64,000 bases of DNA from an uncultured Prevotellaceae bacterium (GTDB lineage: Bacteria; Bacteroidota; Bacteroidia; Bacteroidales; Bacteroidaceae): NCBI GenBank assembly GCA_900316355.1, contig ONCQ01000006.1, positions 1 through 64,000 of the forward strand, written 5' to 3'. The notes under the pieces are model-generated. The model ran no database searches. It saw only the letters and a list, made by a program, of their open reading frames with translations, and was not told the origin of the DNA. Below, piece after piece: positions 36,557-44,858 of this stretch (position 1 is its first letter; every line of letters starts with the position of its first letter). Position numbers and translations under genes: made by a program.

Positions 36557-36728
36557 GGTTTAGGGTTAAGGGTTTCAAGGTTCAGGTTTCAGGGTTCAAG
36601 GTTAAGGTTTCAAGGTTCAGGTTTCAGGAGGAAGAGTTTAAGGCTAAAAGCCAAAAGCTAACAGCTAACAGCCAAATGCCAAAAGCTAACAGCCAACAGC
36701 CAAGAGCGCAAAAAATGAAAGATTGAAA
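36550..36728. repeat. Short-word repeats between ABC-F and the HELIH gene
   Basis: First a run built from GGTTTAGGG, GGTTTCA and AGGTTCA words (36550-36628), then a run built from AAAAGCTAACAGC and AGCCAAATGCC words (36640-36700), then GAAAGATTGAAA (36716-36727). The copies are imperfect. No gene or conventional hairpin is evident. Similar runs with other words occur elsewhere in the window. Confidence 0.75.
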
Positions 36729-37052
36729 ATGATAGGACATAAGGAAATCATCGTCAAACGTCATCCGATGGGCAAGAAGTTCTTGGCCATCTGCTTGTGT
36801 GGGTTTATCTTTTCTGTAAGGAAACTTAACAAAACGGAACTGAACCACGAGCTGATTCACGTGGCACAACAGCGAGAAATGCTTTATATTCCGTTCTTTA
36901 TATGGTATGTCGTGGAGTGGCTGGTGCTTCTGGTGAAATACCGCAACTGGATGGAGGCCTACTACCACATCCGCTTCGAGCAGGAGGCGTATCGCCATCA
37001 AGCGGACAATACGTACCTCCTGCATCGAAAGTGTTTTAGTTATTTAAGGTAA
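36729..37052 (+). CDS. Small membrane protein with HELIH motif, 107 aa
   Basis: ATG at 36729 (MIGHKEIIVKRHP) is preferred to the TTG six bases upstream. HELIHVAQQREMLYIPFFIWYVVEW combines a zinc-protease-like HExxH at about residue 40 with one strong hydrophobic segment, and FEQEAYRHQ further on offers a possible third ligand. That would make it an unusually small membrane metalloprotease-like protein. No characterised family comes to mind. The high conservation-like density of aromatic and charged residues suggests a structured, real protein. It converges with the DUF4468 gene 27 bases away. Confidence 0.78.
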   Translation: MIGHKEIIVKRHPMGKKFLAICLCGFIFSVRKLNKTELNHELIHVAQQREMLYIPFFIWYVVEWLVLLVKYRNWMEAYYHIRFEQEAYRHQADNTYLLHRKCFSYLR

Positions 37053-37078
37053 TTTATACTCCAATCGGCTCGGGAGCT

Positions 37079-37651
37079 TTATTTTATTGCCTCTTGTGCT
37101 GCGGCGAAGATTTCTTGGACGCGGTCCACGGTCTTGCGACGGAACTTGCCGCTGCGGGGATATAGCTTGGTATTGGCTTTGTTGACAGCCTCCTTGTCGG
37201 AAATCCATTCCTCGGCCTTGTAGTTCTCGCCGTTGCGGCCTTCCTGGTCGAAGCCGTAGTAGTAGCTGATTTTGGTGATGGTGAGGTTGACCTTGTTCTC
37301 GGCGGTGCAGGTGGCATTGATGAGGTAGCGGAAGTAGCAGTGGTCCCAGTTGAGGAACTTCTTACGGAAGGTCATAATCTCCTCGACATTGGCCACGATG
37401 GTGTTGTCCTCATCGGAGAGCACGCGCGTGCGCAGGTCCTGGCGGCCCTTGGCCACGAGGTCTTTCACGAAGTTCTGCATGATGGGGTAGAGCTGCGCCT
37501 GGGTCTTACCCTCGGCACTGATGGTCTGGGTGAAGGTGACGATGCCGTTCTGTTCGGGGACAGCGCCACGCAGGTACTTGGAGTCATCACGTTTCTCGGC
37601 AGCCGCCATCAATGGCAGCGCCATCAACATAAGCAATAGAATCTTTTTCAT
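37079..37651 (-). CDS. DUF4468-type exported protein
   Basis: 190 aa with a signal peptide (1-18, ending MAAA). The body resembles the DUF4468 family of Bacteroidota exported proteins with a TBP-like fold: VTFTQTISAEGKTQAQLYPIMQNFVKD near the start and HCYFRYLINATCTAENKVNLTITKISYYY in the middle. Function unknown. It lies downstream of the efflux operon on the same strand with a 70-base gap, so co-transcription is possible but not clear. Confidence 0.8.
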   Translation of the reverse strand: MKKILLLMLMALPLMAAAEKRDDSKYLRGAVPEQNGIVTFTQTISAEGKTQAQLYPIMQNFVKDLVAKGRQDLRTRVLSDEDNTIVANVEEIMTFRKKFLNWDHCYFRYLINATCTAENKVNLTITKISYYYGFDQEGRNGENYKAEEWISDKEAVNKANTKLYPRSGKFRRKTVDRVQEIFAAAQEAIK

Positions 37652-37721
37652 CTTTTTATCTATTAATGATCATTGATTATCTGTTATCTTCTCTCCCTCG
37701 TCTCTTGAAGAAGGGTGAGGA

Positions 37722-38942
37722 TTACTCATAGCGTATTGCCTCAATAGGATCCAGCCGTGCCGCTTTCTGGGCAGGGAAATAGCCGAAGCCGACACCGATG
37801 GCCACGCAGACGACAAAGCTGACGATAACGCTCCACATGGGGATGACGGCGGGATAGCCCACGATAGCGTTGCAGCCCCAGGTGAGGAGGGCTCCGAAGA
37901 GGACACCCAGGATGCCGCCCGTGAGACTGATGAGGATGGATTCAATGAGGAACTGATTGCTGATGTCCAGACCGCGAGCGCCGACGCTCATGCGCAGACC
38001 TATCTCCTTGGTGCGCTCCGTGACGCTTACCAGCATGATGTTCATGATGCCGATGCCTGCCACGAGGAGCGAGAAGGCTGCGGCCACCACGAGAATGATG
38101 GTGATGGTATCCATCGTGGAGGACATCGTCTCCATGAACTCCTGCTGAGAACGGATGGTGAAGTTATCCTCCTCACCGTCCTTGAGTTTATGCGTGCGAC
38201 GCAGTATAGCCGTGAGGTCTTCGATGGCCTGGTCCGAAAGTTCCTCGGTGACGGCCGAGCAGACGATGCTGTTGTAGTGGGTCTGGGCGGAGAGGCGCTT
38301 CATCACGGTGGTGTATGGCGCGATGATGACGTTGTCCTGGTCCATGCCCCAGTTGTTATAGCCCTTGCCTTTGAGGACGCCGATGACGCGCAGGGGGATG
38401 CTCTTGAAGCGGATGGTCTTCCCGATGGGGTCCTGACCGTTGGGGAACAGCTCCTTGACGACGGTCTTGCCTATGATGCACACCTTGGAACTCTTCTTCA
38501 CATCCTCTTCAGTGAAGCAGGTGCCTTCCTCGATGCTCCACAGCTTGATGGTCAAGTAGTCGGGCGACTCGCCATAGCAGGTGCTGGTGGTGTTGTTGGC
38601 ACCGTTGATGACCTGTCCGCTGGATGTCACCTCCGGCGACACCTTGGTGACAAACTTTGCCTCGCGCAGGATGGCCTCGTAATCTGCATGCTTCAGCGTC
38701 TGCATAGCCGACGGGTCGAGGCGCACGCCGCCGCGCTGGTCGGCACCCGGGCGTATGGTGAGCAGGTTGGTGCCCTGCTTGGCCAGTTCGGCGCGTATGC
38801 TCTGCTTGGAGCCTTGGCCGATGGCCATCATCACGATGACAGCTCCAACACCGATGATGATGCCGAGCATCGAGAGGAAGCTGCGGGCTTTATTGCTGAG
38901 GATTGCCTTGATAGCAATCTTGAAAAGATTAATATAACTCAT
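37722..38942 (-). CDS. MacB-like ABC transporter permease
   Basis: 406 aa. One membrane segment near the N-terminus (MLGIIIGVGAVIVMMAIGQGSK), a periplasmic MacB core of about 220 residues (ESPDYLTIKLW, GKTIRFKSIPLRVIGVLKGKG) and three C-terminal segments with GIMNIMLVSVTERTKEIGLRMSVGA, the FtsX/MacB signature. It works with the ATPase at 39026 and the adaptor at 39775 in a tripartite efflux or lipoprotein-release type machine. ATPase and permease are separate polypeptides, unlike E. coli MacB. Confidence 0.94.
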   Translation of the reverse strand: MSYINLFKIAIKAILSNKARSFLSMLGIIIGVGAVIVMMAIGQGSKQSIRAELAKQGTNLLTIRPGADQRGGVRLDPSAMQTLKHADYEAILREAKFVTKVSPEVTSSGQVINGANNTTSTCYGESPDYLTIKLWSIEEGTCFTEEDVKKSSKVCIIGKTVVKELFPNGQDPIGKTIRFKSIPLRVIGVLKGKGYNNWGMDQDNVIIAPYTTVMKRLSAQTHYNSIVCSAVTEELSDQAIEDLTAILRRTHKLKDGEEDNFTIRSQQEFMETMSSTMDTITIILVVAAAFSLLVAGIGIMNIMLVSVTERTKEIGLRMSVGARGLDISNQFLIESILISLTGGILGVLFGALLTWGCNAIVGYPAVIPMWSVIVSFVVCVAIGVGFGYFPAQKAARLDPIEAIRYE

Positions 38943-38946
38943 TATC

Positions 38947-39024
38947 GTTTCAAGGGTTCAAGAGTTCAAAAGTTCAAGGGTTTCAACTCCCCTCCCTAAC
39001 AGGGGAGGGGTCGGGGGAGGGGCC
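38947..39024. repeat. Word repeat plus GC-rich palindromic element in the efflux operon
   Basis: TTCAAGGG and AGTTCAA words (38949-38986) run into a CTCCCCTCCC-TAAC-AGGGGAGGGG palindrome followed by TCGGGGGAGGGGC (38987-39024). It fills the spacer between the ATPase stop (39026) and the permease start (38942) of one operon. Transcribed, it would form a very stable hairpin between the two genes. Confidence 0.8.
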
Positions 39025-39025
39025 T

Positions 39026-39775
39026 TTAATCATCCTGGGGCGCAGGGAGAGCGGCAAGGGCCTCGGCGGCGCTGAGGATATTCTGGTTATATACGTCTTC
39101 ACGAATCTTGCCGTCGCGCAGGACGATGTTGCGTGAGGAATATTGTGCAATCTCGGGGTTGTGGGTCACGAAGATGATGGTGCGCCCTTCAGCATGGAGC
39201 TTCTGGAAGAGCACCAGCACCTCGAAGGACGTGCGCGTATCGAGGTTTCCCGTAGCCTCGTCCGCCAGGATGACGGCGGGGTTGTTGACCAAGGCACGGG
39301 CGATGGCCACGCGCTGCATCTGACCGCCAGACATCTGGTTGGACTTATGTTCTAGACGTTCACCGAGTCCTACAGCCTTGAGCGCGGCAACGGCAGCCTC
39401 GCGACGCTGTTTGGAGCTGTAGTCCTTGTTGTACATCAGCGGCAGTTCTACGTTCTCGACGGCTGTGGTCTTGGGGAGCAGGTTATAGTTCTGGAACACG
39501 AAGCCGATCTTGCGGTTGCGCAGTCGTGCGCGCTGGCTGCGGCGCATGGTGCGCACGCTGATGCCATCGAGCAGGTACTCGCCGCTCGTGGGCGTGTCGA
39601 GGCAGCCAAGCTGGTTCAGGAGTGTCGATTTGCCGGAGCCGGAGGTGCCCATGATGGTTACGAACTCACCCTCGTAGATCTTGAACGACACGCCACGCAG
39701 CGCGTGTACCGTCTCGCTGCCCACCTGGAAGTCACGACGCACGTCCTGAAGTTCTATGACGACTTTCTTATTCAT
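39026..39775 (-). CDS. MacB/LolD-type ABC transporter ATP-binding protein
   Basis: 249 aa. Walker A GTSGSGKST (about 44-52), signature MSGGQMQRV (about 148), Walker B AVILADEATGNLD and the H-loop VTHNPEIAQ are all intact. The sequence belongs to the LolD/MacB ATPase class that drives mechanotransmission permeases. It starts at the base where the adaptor gene ends (39775), so translation is coupled. A Pro/Ala tail closes the protein. Confidence 0.95.
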   Translation of the reverse strand: MNKKVVIELQDVRRDFQVGSETVHALRGVSFKIYEGEFVTIMGTSGSGKSTLLNQLGCLDTPTSGEYLLDGISVRTMRRSQRARLRNRKIGFVFQNYNLLPKTTAVENVELPLMYNKDYSSKQRREAAVAALKAVGLGERLEHKSNQMSGGQMQRVAIARALVNNPAVILADEATGNLDTRTSFEVLVLFQKLHAEGRTIIFVTHNPEIAQYSSRNIVLRDGKIREDVYNQNILSAAEALAALPAPQDD

Positions 39776-40944
39776 TATTTCTTCTGGTTCCTGTTATTGT
39801 TTCGCGGTCCGGGCATGAAGGGGTTCTTGTTCTGTTGGGCGTCGGTCTCGTCGGCCTGTGCGCCAAACTCCATGTCCTCGATGACCTCGGTGCCGGCAGT
39901 GATGCCGGAGATAATCTCTGTCATGGTGCCATTGGTGACGCCTATCTCCACGGGGATGGCCTTGAAGACTTTGCCCTGGCGTACCCATAGCTTATTCTTA
40001 GCCTCGCATCCCTCGATGGTCTCATCGTCGGCGATGAGTGCTTCATTGGGTGCAAAGCGCAGCGACTTGGCGCTGACGGTGAGCACATCGTTCTTCTCGA
40101 GTGTGAAGATGGTGACGTTGGCAGTGAGGCCCGGCTTCAGTTTCAGGTCGGCATTGGGGGCGCTGATGACTACCTCATAGGTGACCACATTGCTCTCTGT
40201 GGTGGCCTGCTGACGCACCTGAGTGACAGCGCCCTGGAAGATGTCATTGGGGAAGGCATCCACGGTGAAGGTGACGCGCTGGCCCTCCTTGACATCGCCA
40301 ATGTCCGCCTCGTCGATGTCTGCAATCACTCGCATATCTGTGAGATCCTGTGCGATGGTGAACAGGGTAGGGGTGCTGAAGGAGGCTGCCACAGTCTGTC
40401 CTTCTTCGACGGCCTTGTTCAGCACCACGCCGTTGATGGGCGAGGTGATGGTGGCATAGCCGAGGTCTGTCTCGGCGCGCTTCACGCTCTGGCGTGCGGT
40501 GTTCACCTGCTGCTGTGCCTGCACGAAGGAGAGACGGGCTTGTTCGTAGTCGTTGGCGCTAATCAGGCCCTTGTCATAGAGTGATTTGTAGCGGTCGTGG
40601 TTGGCGCGCTGATAGGCGAGGGCGCTCTCGGCGCTCGTGAGGTTGGCGCGCTGGCTCTCGAGGGTGCTGAGAAGGTTCGTGCGGTCGAGTTCTGCAATGA
40701 CCTGTCCGGCCTTGACCACAGAGTTGTAGTCCACATAAATCTTAGCCACGATACCGCTGACCTGTGTACCCACCTCGACGCTTGTGACAGGTTCAATGGT
40801 ACCCGTTGCCGTCACCGTCGTGGAGATGTTGCCTTTGACCACACTGGTCATCTCATATTCAGCCTCAGGCTTGGAAGAGCAGGCAGCAAAGATTGCTGCC
40901 ACAGCCATGAAAAGAGAGAAATGGAAAAATGTATTCTTGCTCAT
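39775..40944 (-). CDS. MacA-like periplasmic adaptor (HlyD/RND family)
   Basis: 389-aa membrane fusion protein linking the inner-membrane ABC pump to the TolC-like channel. Lipobox IFAAC at residue 22 predicts inner or outer membrane anchoring. The order is lipoyl half, coiled-coil hairpin (about 85-160, ESQRANLTSAESALAYQRANHD), second lipoyl half (SPINGVVLNKAVEEGQTV) and beta-barrel domain. The C-terminal 25 residues are Asn/Gln-rich. Start overlaps nothing upstream, and the TolC-like gene lies 26 bases before. Confidence 0.95.
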   Translation of the reverse strand: MSKNTFFHFSLFMAVAAIFAACSSKPEAEYEMTSVVKGNISTTVTATGTIEPVTSVEVGTQVSGIVAKIYVDYNSVVKAGQVIAELDRTNLLSTLESQRANLTSAESALAYQRANHDRYKSLYDKGLISANDYEQARLSFVQAQQQVNTARQSVKRAETDLGYATITSPINGVVLNKAVEEGQTVAASFSTPTLFTIAQDLTDMRVIADIDEADIGDVKEGQRVTFTVDAFPNDIFQGAVTQVRQQATTESNVVTYEVVISAPNADLKLKPGLTANVTIFTLEKNDVLTVSAKSLRFAPNEALIADDETIEGCEAKNKLWVRQGKVFKAIPVEIGVTNGTMTEIISGITAGTEVIEDMEFGAQADETDAQQNKNPFMPGPRNNNRNQKK

Positions 40945-40970
40945 ATTACTATAATTATCTTTGTCTTTAT

Positions 40971-42302
40971 TTACATTCCCATCTCTCCTCCCTCGTAGAA
41001 CTTCAGCAGTTGCGTGTTGAGGATGGTTGTGTATTTACTTTGTAGTTTATTGTTCTGTGCCTGCAGCAGGTTGTCGCGCGCCTGCAAGAGGTCCACGATA
41101 TTCTTCAAGCCCTCCTTGAACTGCTCGTTGGTCAGCTCATAGGTGGTCTCCTGGCTCTTCACGGCTGCGTCGGCGCTGATGAAGCGTTGCTGTGCGCTGG
41201 TGGCATTGAGCCACAGGTTCTCGATGTTGGAGCCGAGGGAGGTGCGCTTGTCCTGCAGGTCGAGGGCTGCTGTTGTCTGTGCCAGGCGGGCACGGCTGAT
41301 GGCTGTCTTGGTGCGACGTTGGTCGTAGATGGGTACGCTGAGCCCCAGTCCGATGCTGCCGTTGAGGTTGCGCTTCATCTGCTCGCCCAAGGCATCATCG
41401 GAAGCACTGTAGTGGCTGTCGCCGATGCCTGCATTCATGCTGATGGTGGGCAGATAGCCGCGCTTGGCGATGTTCAGCTGCACGTCGCTGGCCGTAGCCT
41501 GCAGCTCGGCAGCCCGTATCTCAGGGCGTGAGTTTAGGGCCTGCGCATAGACGGCCTGCTTGTCGGGGATTGGGCTAAGAGCACGGCTGTCTTCCAGCTC
41601 TGTAGCTGCCACGTCAAAGGGTTCCTCGATGCCCAGCTGCAAGAGAGCCTTCAGCTGGCGCTTGAAGCCGTCGATCTGTGTCTGGGTGTTCACCACATCG
41701 TACTGTGCGCTGGCGTACTGTGCCTCCAGTTGTGCCACATCCGCCTTGGCCAGATCGCCCACCTTCAAGCGCTCCTGCCCGCGCTCCAGCTGTTGCTTGG
41801 CGGTGGCGCATATCTGTTCGTTGACCTTCTTGGCTTCAGTGGTGTAGAGAATCTGTACATAGAGCTGTGCGATTTGTTCTTGAATGGTCTTCAAGCTCAA
41901 GTCCGTCTGCACTTCAGCCTGCTCTGTCTGCACTTTCTTCGCCTCTATGTTCTTGCGGTTCACGCCACCGTCCCAGATTGTCCAGTTGGCGTTGATGCCG
42001 TAACTGCCGTTCTCTGTGAGCTTGTTGTTGGTGCTGGTGGCCATACCGTTCTGCACCATGACGGTAGCCTGCTGGAAGGGCCTGTAGCCGAGGCTTTGGC
42101 TCATGGAGAAAGAGAGGCTGGGGAAGAGGGCAGCCTTCGACTGCTTGAGCTGCTCGGTGGCATCCAACTCTGATAGCTTGTTCTTCTGCACCGTGATATT
42201 GTGCTCGGCGGCATAGTCAAGGCATTGCTGCAATGTCCACGTCTGCGCCTGTGACATCAGTGGCAGGCAGGCGAGTAGCGTGAGTAGTTTTTTTGTATTC
42301 AT
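40971..42302 (-). CDS. TolC-family outer membrane efflux protein
   Basis: 443 aa with a signal peptide (1-19, ending SQA), then QTWTLQQCLDYAAEHNITVQ, the usual opening of Bacteroidota TolC-like proteins. Two structural repeats of long helices plus beta strands are visible (PSLSFSMSQSLGY and TISMNAGIGDSHY strands). First gene of the four-gene efflux operon TolC-MacA-ATPase-permease on the - strand. The exported substrate is not evident. Confidence 0.95.
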   Translation of the reverse strand: MNTKKLLTLLACLPLMSQAQTWTLQQCLDYAAEHNITVQKNKLSELDATEQLKQSKAALFPSLSFSMSQSLGYRPFQQATVMVQNGMATSTNNKLTENGSYGINANWTIWDGGVNRKNIEAKKVQTEQAEVQTDLSLKTIQEQIAQLYVQILYTTEAKKVNEQICATAKQQLERGQERLKVGDLAKADVAQLEAQYASAQYDVVNTQTQIDGFKRQLKALLQLGIEEPFDVAATELEDSRALSPIPDKQAVYAQALNSRPEIRAAELQATASDVQLNIAKRGYLPTISMNAGIGDSHYSASDDALGEQMKRNLNGSIGLGLSVPIYDQRRTKTAISRARLAQTTAALDLQDKRTSLGSNIENLWLNATSAQQRFISADAAVKSQETTYELTNEQFKEGLKNIVDLLQARDNLLQAQNNKLQSKYTTILNTQLLKFYEGGEMGM

Positions 42303-42340
42303 ATATTTATAATAATGTGTAATCGCGTAGGTTTAATCTG

Positions 42341-42348
42341 TACAAAGG
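42341..42348 (-). promoter_or_regulatory. -7 element (TACCTTTG) of the efflux operon
   Basis: The - strand TACCTTTG lies 38 bases before the TolC-like ATG. No well-spaced TTTG is present (one lies 14 bases upstream). It is divergent from a second TACCTTTG on the + strand at 42449. Confidence 0.5.
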
Positions 42349-42424
42349 TACGTCGTTTTCTGCAAAACAGACGTCGTGAGCCATGATTGGTTTATTGACT
42401 TTAAGAGGTTTTAACGATTCATCG

Positions 42425-42434
42425 TCTCGCGAGA
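42425..42434. promoter_or_regulatory. Palindrome TCTCGCGAGA between divergent promoters
   Basis: A perfect 10-bp palindrome located 15 bases upstream of the + strand -7 element TACCTTTG (42449-42456), overlapping the place where a -33 box would lie. It could be an operator controlling the DUF5687 gene or both divergent units. This is inferred from symmetry and position only. Confidence 0.3.
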
Positions 42435-42448
42435 ACAAAAATTAGTGT

Positions 42449-42456
42449 TACCTTTG
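42449..42456 (+). promoter_or_regulatory. -7 element (TACCTTTG) of the DUF5687/ATPase unit
   Basis: TACCTTTG fits the consensus, 60 bases before the ATG at 42517. No TTTG at 19-20 bases upstream, which would suit a promoter needing an activator. Confidence 0.5.
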
Positions 42457-42516
42457 CGGCGGAAAATTGGAGACAGAAGATAAAGATAAATATAAAAAAG
42501 ATAAAATACGAGTTCA

Positions 42517-43983
42517 ATGATGTCTCAATCCTTTAAGGAAATTCTACGATTGTGGTGGGTCCAGAAGCGGCGCTCGTTCCAATGGAAGGACGTGTTCATA
42601 GCCGCATACTTCATCGTGCTCTTTGTGGTGATGGTGGTGGCCTTCTACATGGCCTTCTCCACGGAGATGGGTGAGAAGAAATTGCCCTTCGAAATGGTCA
42701 CTCTTGTGCCGCTGTTGGGCGTAAGCATCGTGCTGGGCGACCTGCTCATGAAGCTCTTCTGGCGTCGCTCCCCCGTGGAGATGGACGACTACCTGCGCTC
42801 ACGCCCTGTGGGGCCCAACGACTGGGCGCTGCTGGTGCTCCTCGACACGAAGCTGAGCTTCATGCAATGGATGCTGCCGCTGTGTGTGGCCTTTGTAGCG
42901 GCCTTGTTTATCGGCATCGGCTGGGGCTTACTCACGCTGTTGGTGGCCTTCACCTGCACGCTCACCAACGCTCTGGTGCAGAACTGTTGGCGTCGTGCAC
43001 CCGGCAATGAATACACGCTGCCCCTGGCTTTCGGCTATCTTGTGTGGGTTTTCGTGCTCTATGTCCTTGGTGGTCTTGCTTTCGCGGTGCTGGGACTGGC
43101 AGAGGACGATCCCTCGATGCAGCTGCGGCCGCATGTGGTGGAGTGGGGCACTGTGGTGGCTTCGGGCGTTATCATTGTGCTGAACAGCCTCCTATGCTAC
43201 GTATTGCATCGCTATTTTGCCCGCATGAAGAACCACAACGAAGAGATGCATACTCCCGTGGCCAGCACGGCACACTCGCTGGGAGAAGTGTCGCTGTGGA
43301 GTATCGAATGGGTGCAGCTGCTGCGCAGCAAGCGCCTGCGTGTCAGCTTCATAGCGATGATGGTTCTCTTCGTGTTCAATGTCTATACACAGCAGCTGAC
43401 GGCTGACACCATGCAGCAGGACCTGGGGCTGAAAGTCAACCCCATGCTCCTTTTAGCCGTGGGCTTCCCCAGCCTGATACTGGCACAGTGGGTGCTGGGA
43501 ATCGAGGCAAACTTCTTCTCGGGCATCTGGACGAAGCCGTGGCCGGTGGAGGGTATCTTGCGCCGCAAATACTACTTCTTCTGTGCGCTCTGCGGACTTG
43601 TCGCCCTGTTGCTGATACCTGCCGTGTTGTGGATGGGGCTGTCGCCGCTGGCACTGATTGCGACGTTGATTTTCTCGTGCGGTGCCTTTATCCTGCCTTT
43701 CATGGCCACATGCCTCTTCAGCAGCCGAATGGACCTTTTTGCTTCTGCCTTCTTCAACTATCAAGGTGGTAATAAACAGCTGAATGTGTTCTCGTTTATC
43801 ATGTTCATTCCTATGGCCATCTACTATGTGGCTTATTTTTTCCTGCCCACACTGTGGGCTCATGCCGCTGTGGTCGCCCTTGGCCTTCTCGGCTTTGCCC
43901 TTCATACGCTTTATATCCACTGGGTGTCAACTCTTTGGCATAAGCGGAGGTATAAGATTATGGAGCGATGGATGGGAGAGTGA
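42517..43983 (+). CDS. DUF5687-type multi-spanning membrane protein (ABC exporter permease)
   Basis: 488 aa with about 10 hydrophobic segments, no signal peptide and an N-terminal basic amphipathic start (LRLWWVQKRRSFQWKD). FWRRSPVEMDDYLRSRPV and the overall pattern resemble the DUF5687 family of Bacteroidota, which looks like ABC-2 permeases. The ATP-binding protein 75 bases downstream supports a two-component ABC exporter. Substrate unknown. Confidence 0.85.
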   Translation: MMSQSFKEILRLWWVQKRRSFQWKDVFIAAYFIVLFVVMVVAFYMAFSTEMGEKKLPFEMVTLVPLLGVSIVLGDLLMKLFWRRSPVEMDDYLRSRPVGPNDWALLVLLDTKLSFMQWMLPLCVAFVAALFIGIGWGLLTLLVAFTCTLTNALVQNCWRRAPGNEYTLPLAFGYLVWVFVLYVLGGLAFAVLGLAEDDPSMQLRPHVVEWGTVVASGVIIVLNSLLCYVLHRYFARMKNHNEEMHTPVASTAHSLGEVSLWSIEWVQLLRSKRLRVSFIAMMVLFVFNVYTQQLTADTMQQDLGLKVNPMLLLAVGFPSLILAQWVLGIEANFFSGIWTKPWPVEGILRRKYYFFCALCGLVALLLIPAVLWMGLSPLALIATLIFSCGAFILPFMATCLFSSRMDLFASAFFNYQGGNKQLNVFSFIMFIPMAIYYVAYFFLPTLWAHAAVVALGLLGFALHTLYIHWVSTLWHKRRYKIMERWMGE

Positions 43984-44058
43984 AATGGGGAATGACTTAT
44001 GGGCTTAACAGTTTAATAGTTTAATAGTTTATTAGTTTAGAGGTTAATGATATAAGAT

Positions 44059-44832
44059 ATGGAAGCAACAATAACCAGTCAGGAACAGTTTACACCCTCT
44101 TTTGAGGGGAGGGCAGGAGGTGGTGCCACTATCTCCATTTCCAGCCTTAAGAAAGTGTATGGAGAGAAGATTGCACTTGACATAGAGGAACTGAAGATAC
44201 AGAGCGGTGAGCTCGTGGGGCTCGTAGGCAACAACGGTGCTGGAAAGACCACACTGCTGCGCCTCATCCTCGACCTCATCGAAGCCACAGACGGCCACGT
44301 GCTGAGTGATGATCAGGACGTGGCGAAGAGTGAGCTGTGGAAACATTACACAGGCTCCTTCATCGACGGGCGCTTTCTCATCGATTTCTATACGCCTGAG
44401 GAGTATTTCACCTTCATCGCCCGTCTCTACGGCATTAGCGACGAGACGCTCCACGAACGCCTGGAGACCTTCCGTCCGCTCATGCACGACGAGATTCTTG
44501 GTACCAAGAAGTATCTGCGTGACTTCTCCGAAGGCAACCGACAGAAAATTGGTATCATCGGAGCCATGATGATACGGCCCAAGGTGCTGCTCCTCGACGA
44601 GCCTTTCAACTACCTCGACCCCTCCTCGCAGATTGTCGTAGCACGCATGATTGCCGACATGAACCGTGAGCTGGGCACTACTGTTGTCATCTCGTCGCAC
44701 AACCTCTCCTTTGTCTCTGATATCTCCTCGCGCATTCTCCTTTTGGAACGTGGGCATATCATCAAGAACTTGCCTAATAATGAAGGCTCTGCGATTAAAG
44801 AACTCAACGACTACTTCAACGCGGAAACATAG
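44059..44832 (+). CDS. ABC transporter ATP-binding protein with repeat-derived N-terminal peptide
   Basis: 257 aa. Walker A GNNGAGKTT (about 55-63), a diverged signature DFSEGNRQKIG instead of LSGGQ, Walker B VLLLDEPFNYLDP and H-loop SSHNLSF. It is probably the motor for the DUF5687 permease upstream. Residues about 12-22 (TPSFEGRAGGG) are encoded by a GC-rich palindromic repeat element (44095-44123), so the true ancestral start may have been further in, near SISSLKKVYG. No ATG is found at that point, and the ATG at 44059 is the best visible start. Confidence 0.9.
   Translation: MEATITSQEQFTPSFEGRAGGGATISISSLKKVYGEKIALDIEELKIQSGELVGLVGNNGAGKTTLLRLILDLIEATDGHVLSDDQDVAKSELWKHYTGSFIDGRFLIDFYTPEEYFTFIARLYGISDETLHERLETFRPLMHDEILGTKKYLRDFSEGNRQKIGIIGAMMIRPKVLLLDEPFNYLDPSSQIVVARMIADMNRELGTTVVISSHNLSFVSDISSRILLLERGHIIKNLPNNEGSAIKELNDYFNAET
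44095..44123. repeat. GC-rich palindromic repeat within the ATPase N-terminus
   Basis: CCCTC-TTTT-GAGGG followed by GAGGGCAGGAGGTGG, the same architecture as the copies at 38987, 49075 and 61407, but read in frame as part of the protein's first 25 residues. A word repeat (AGTTTAATAGTTTAAT, 44006-44040) lies just upstream. Confidence 0.65.
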
Positions 44833-44858
44833 CTAAACGTTAAAAAGAATCCATCGTG

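Noticed and set aside
36550..36575. TTAGGG-like telomere repeat
   Set aside because: GGTTTAGGGTTAAGGG is only part of a longer imperfect word repeat in a bacterial spacer, with no regular hexamer period.
37079..42302. Lipoprotein-release (Lol) system instead of efflux
   Set aside because: The ATPase and permease resemble LolD/LolC as well as MacB, but the adjoining MacA-like adaptor and TolC-like channel make tripartite efflux the better reading.
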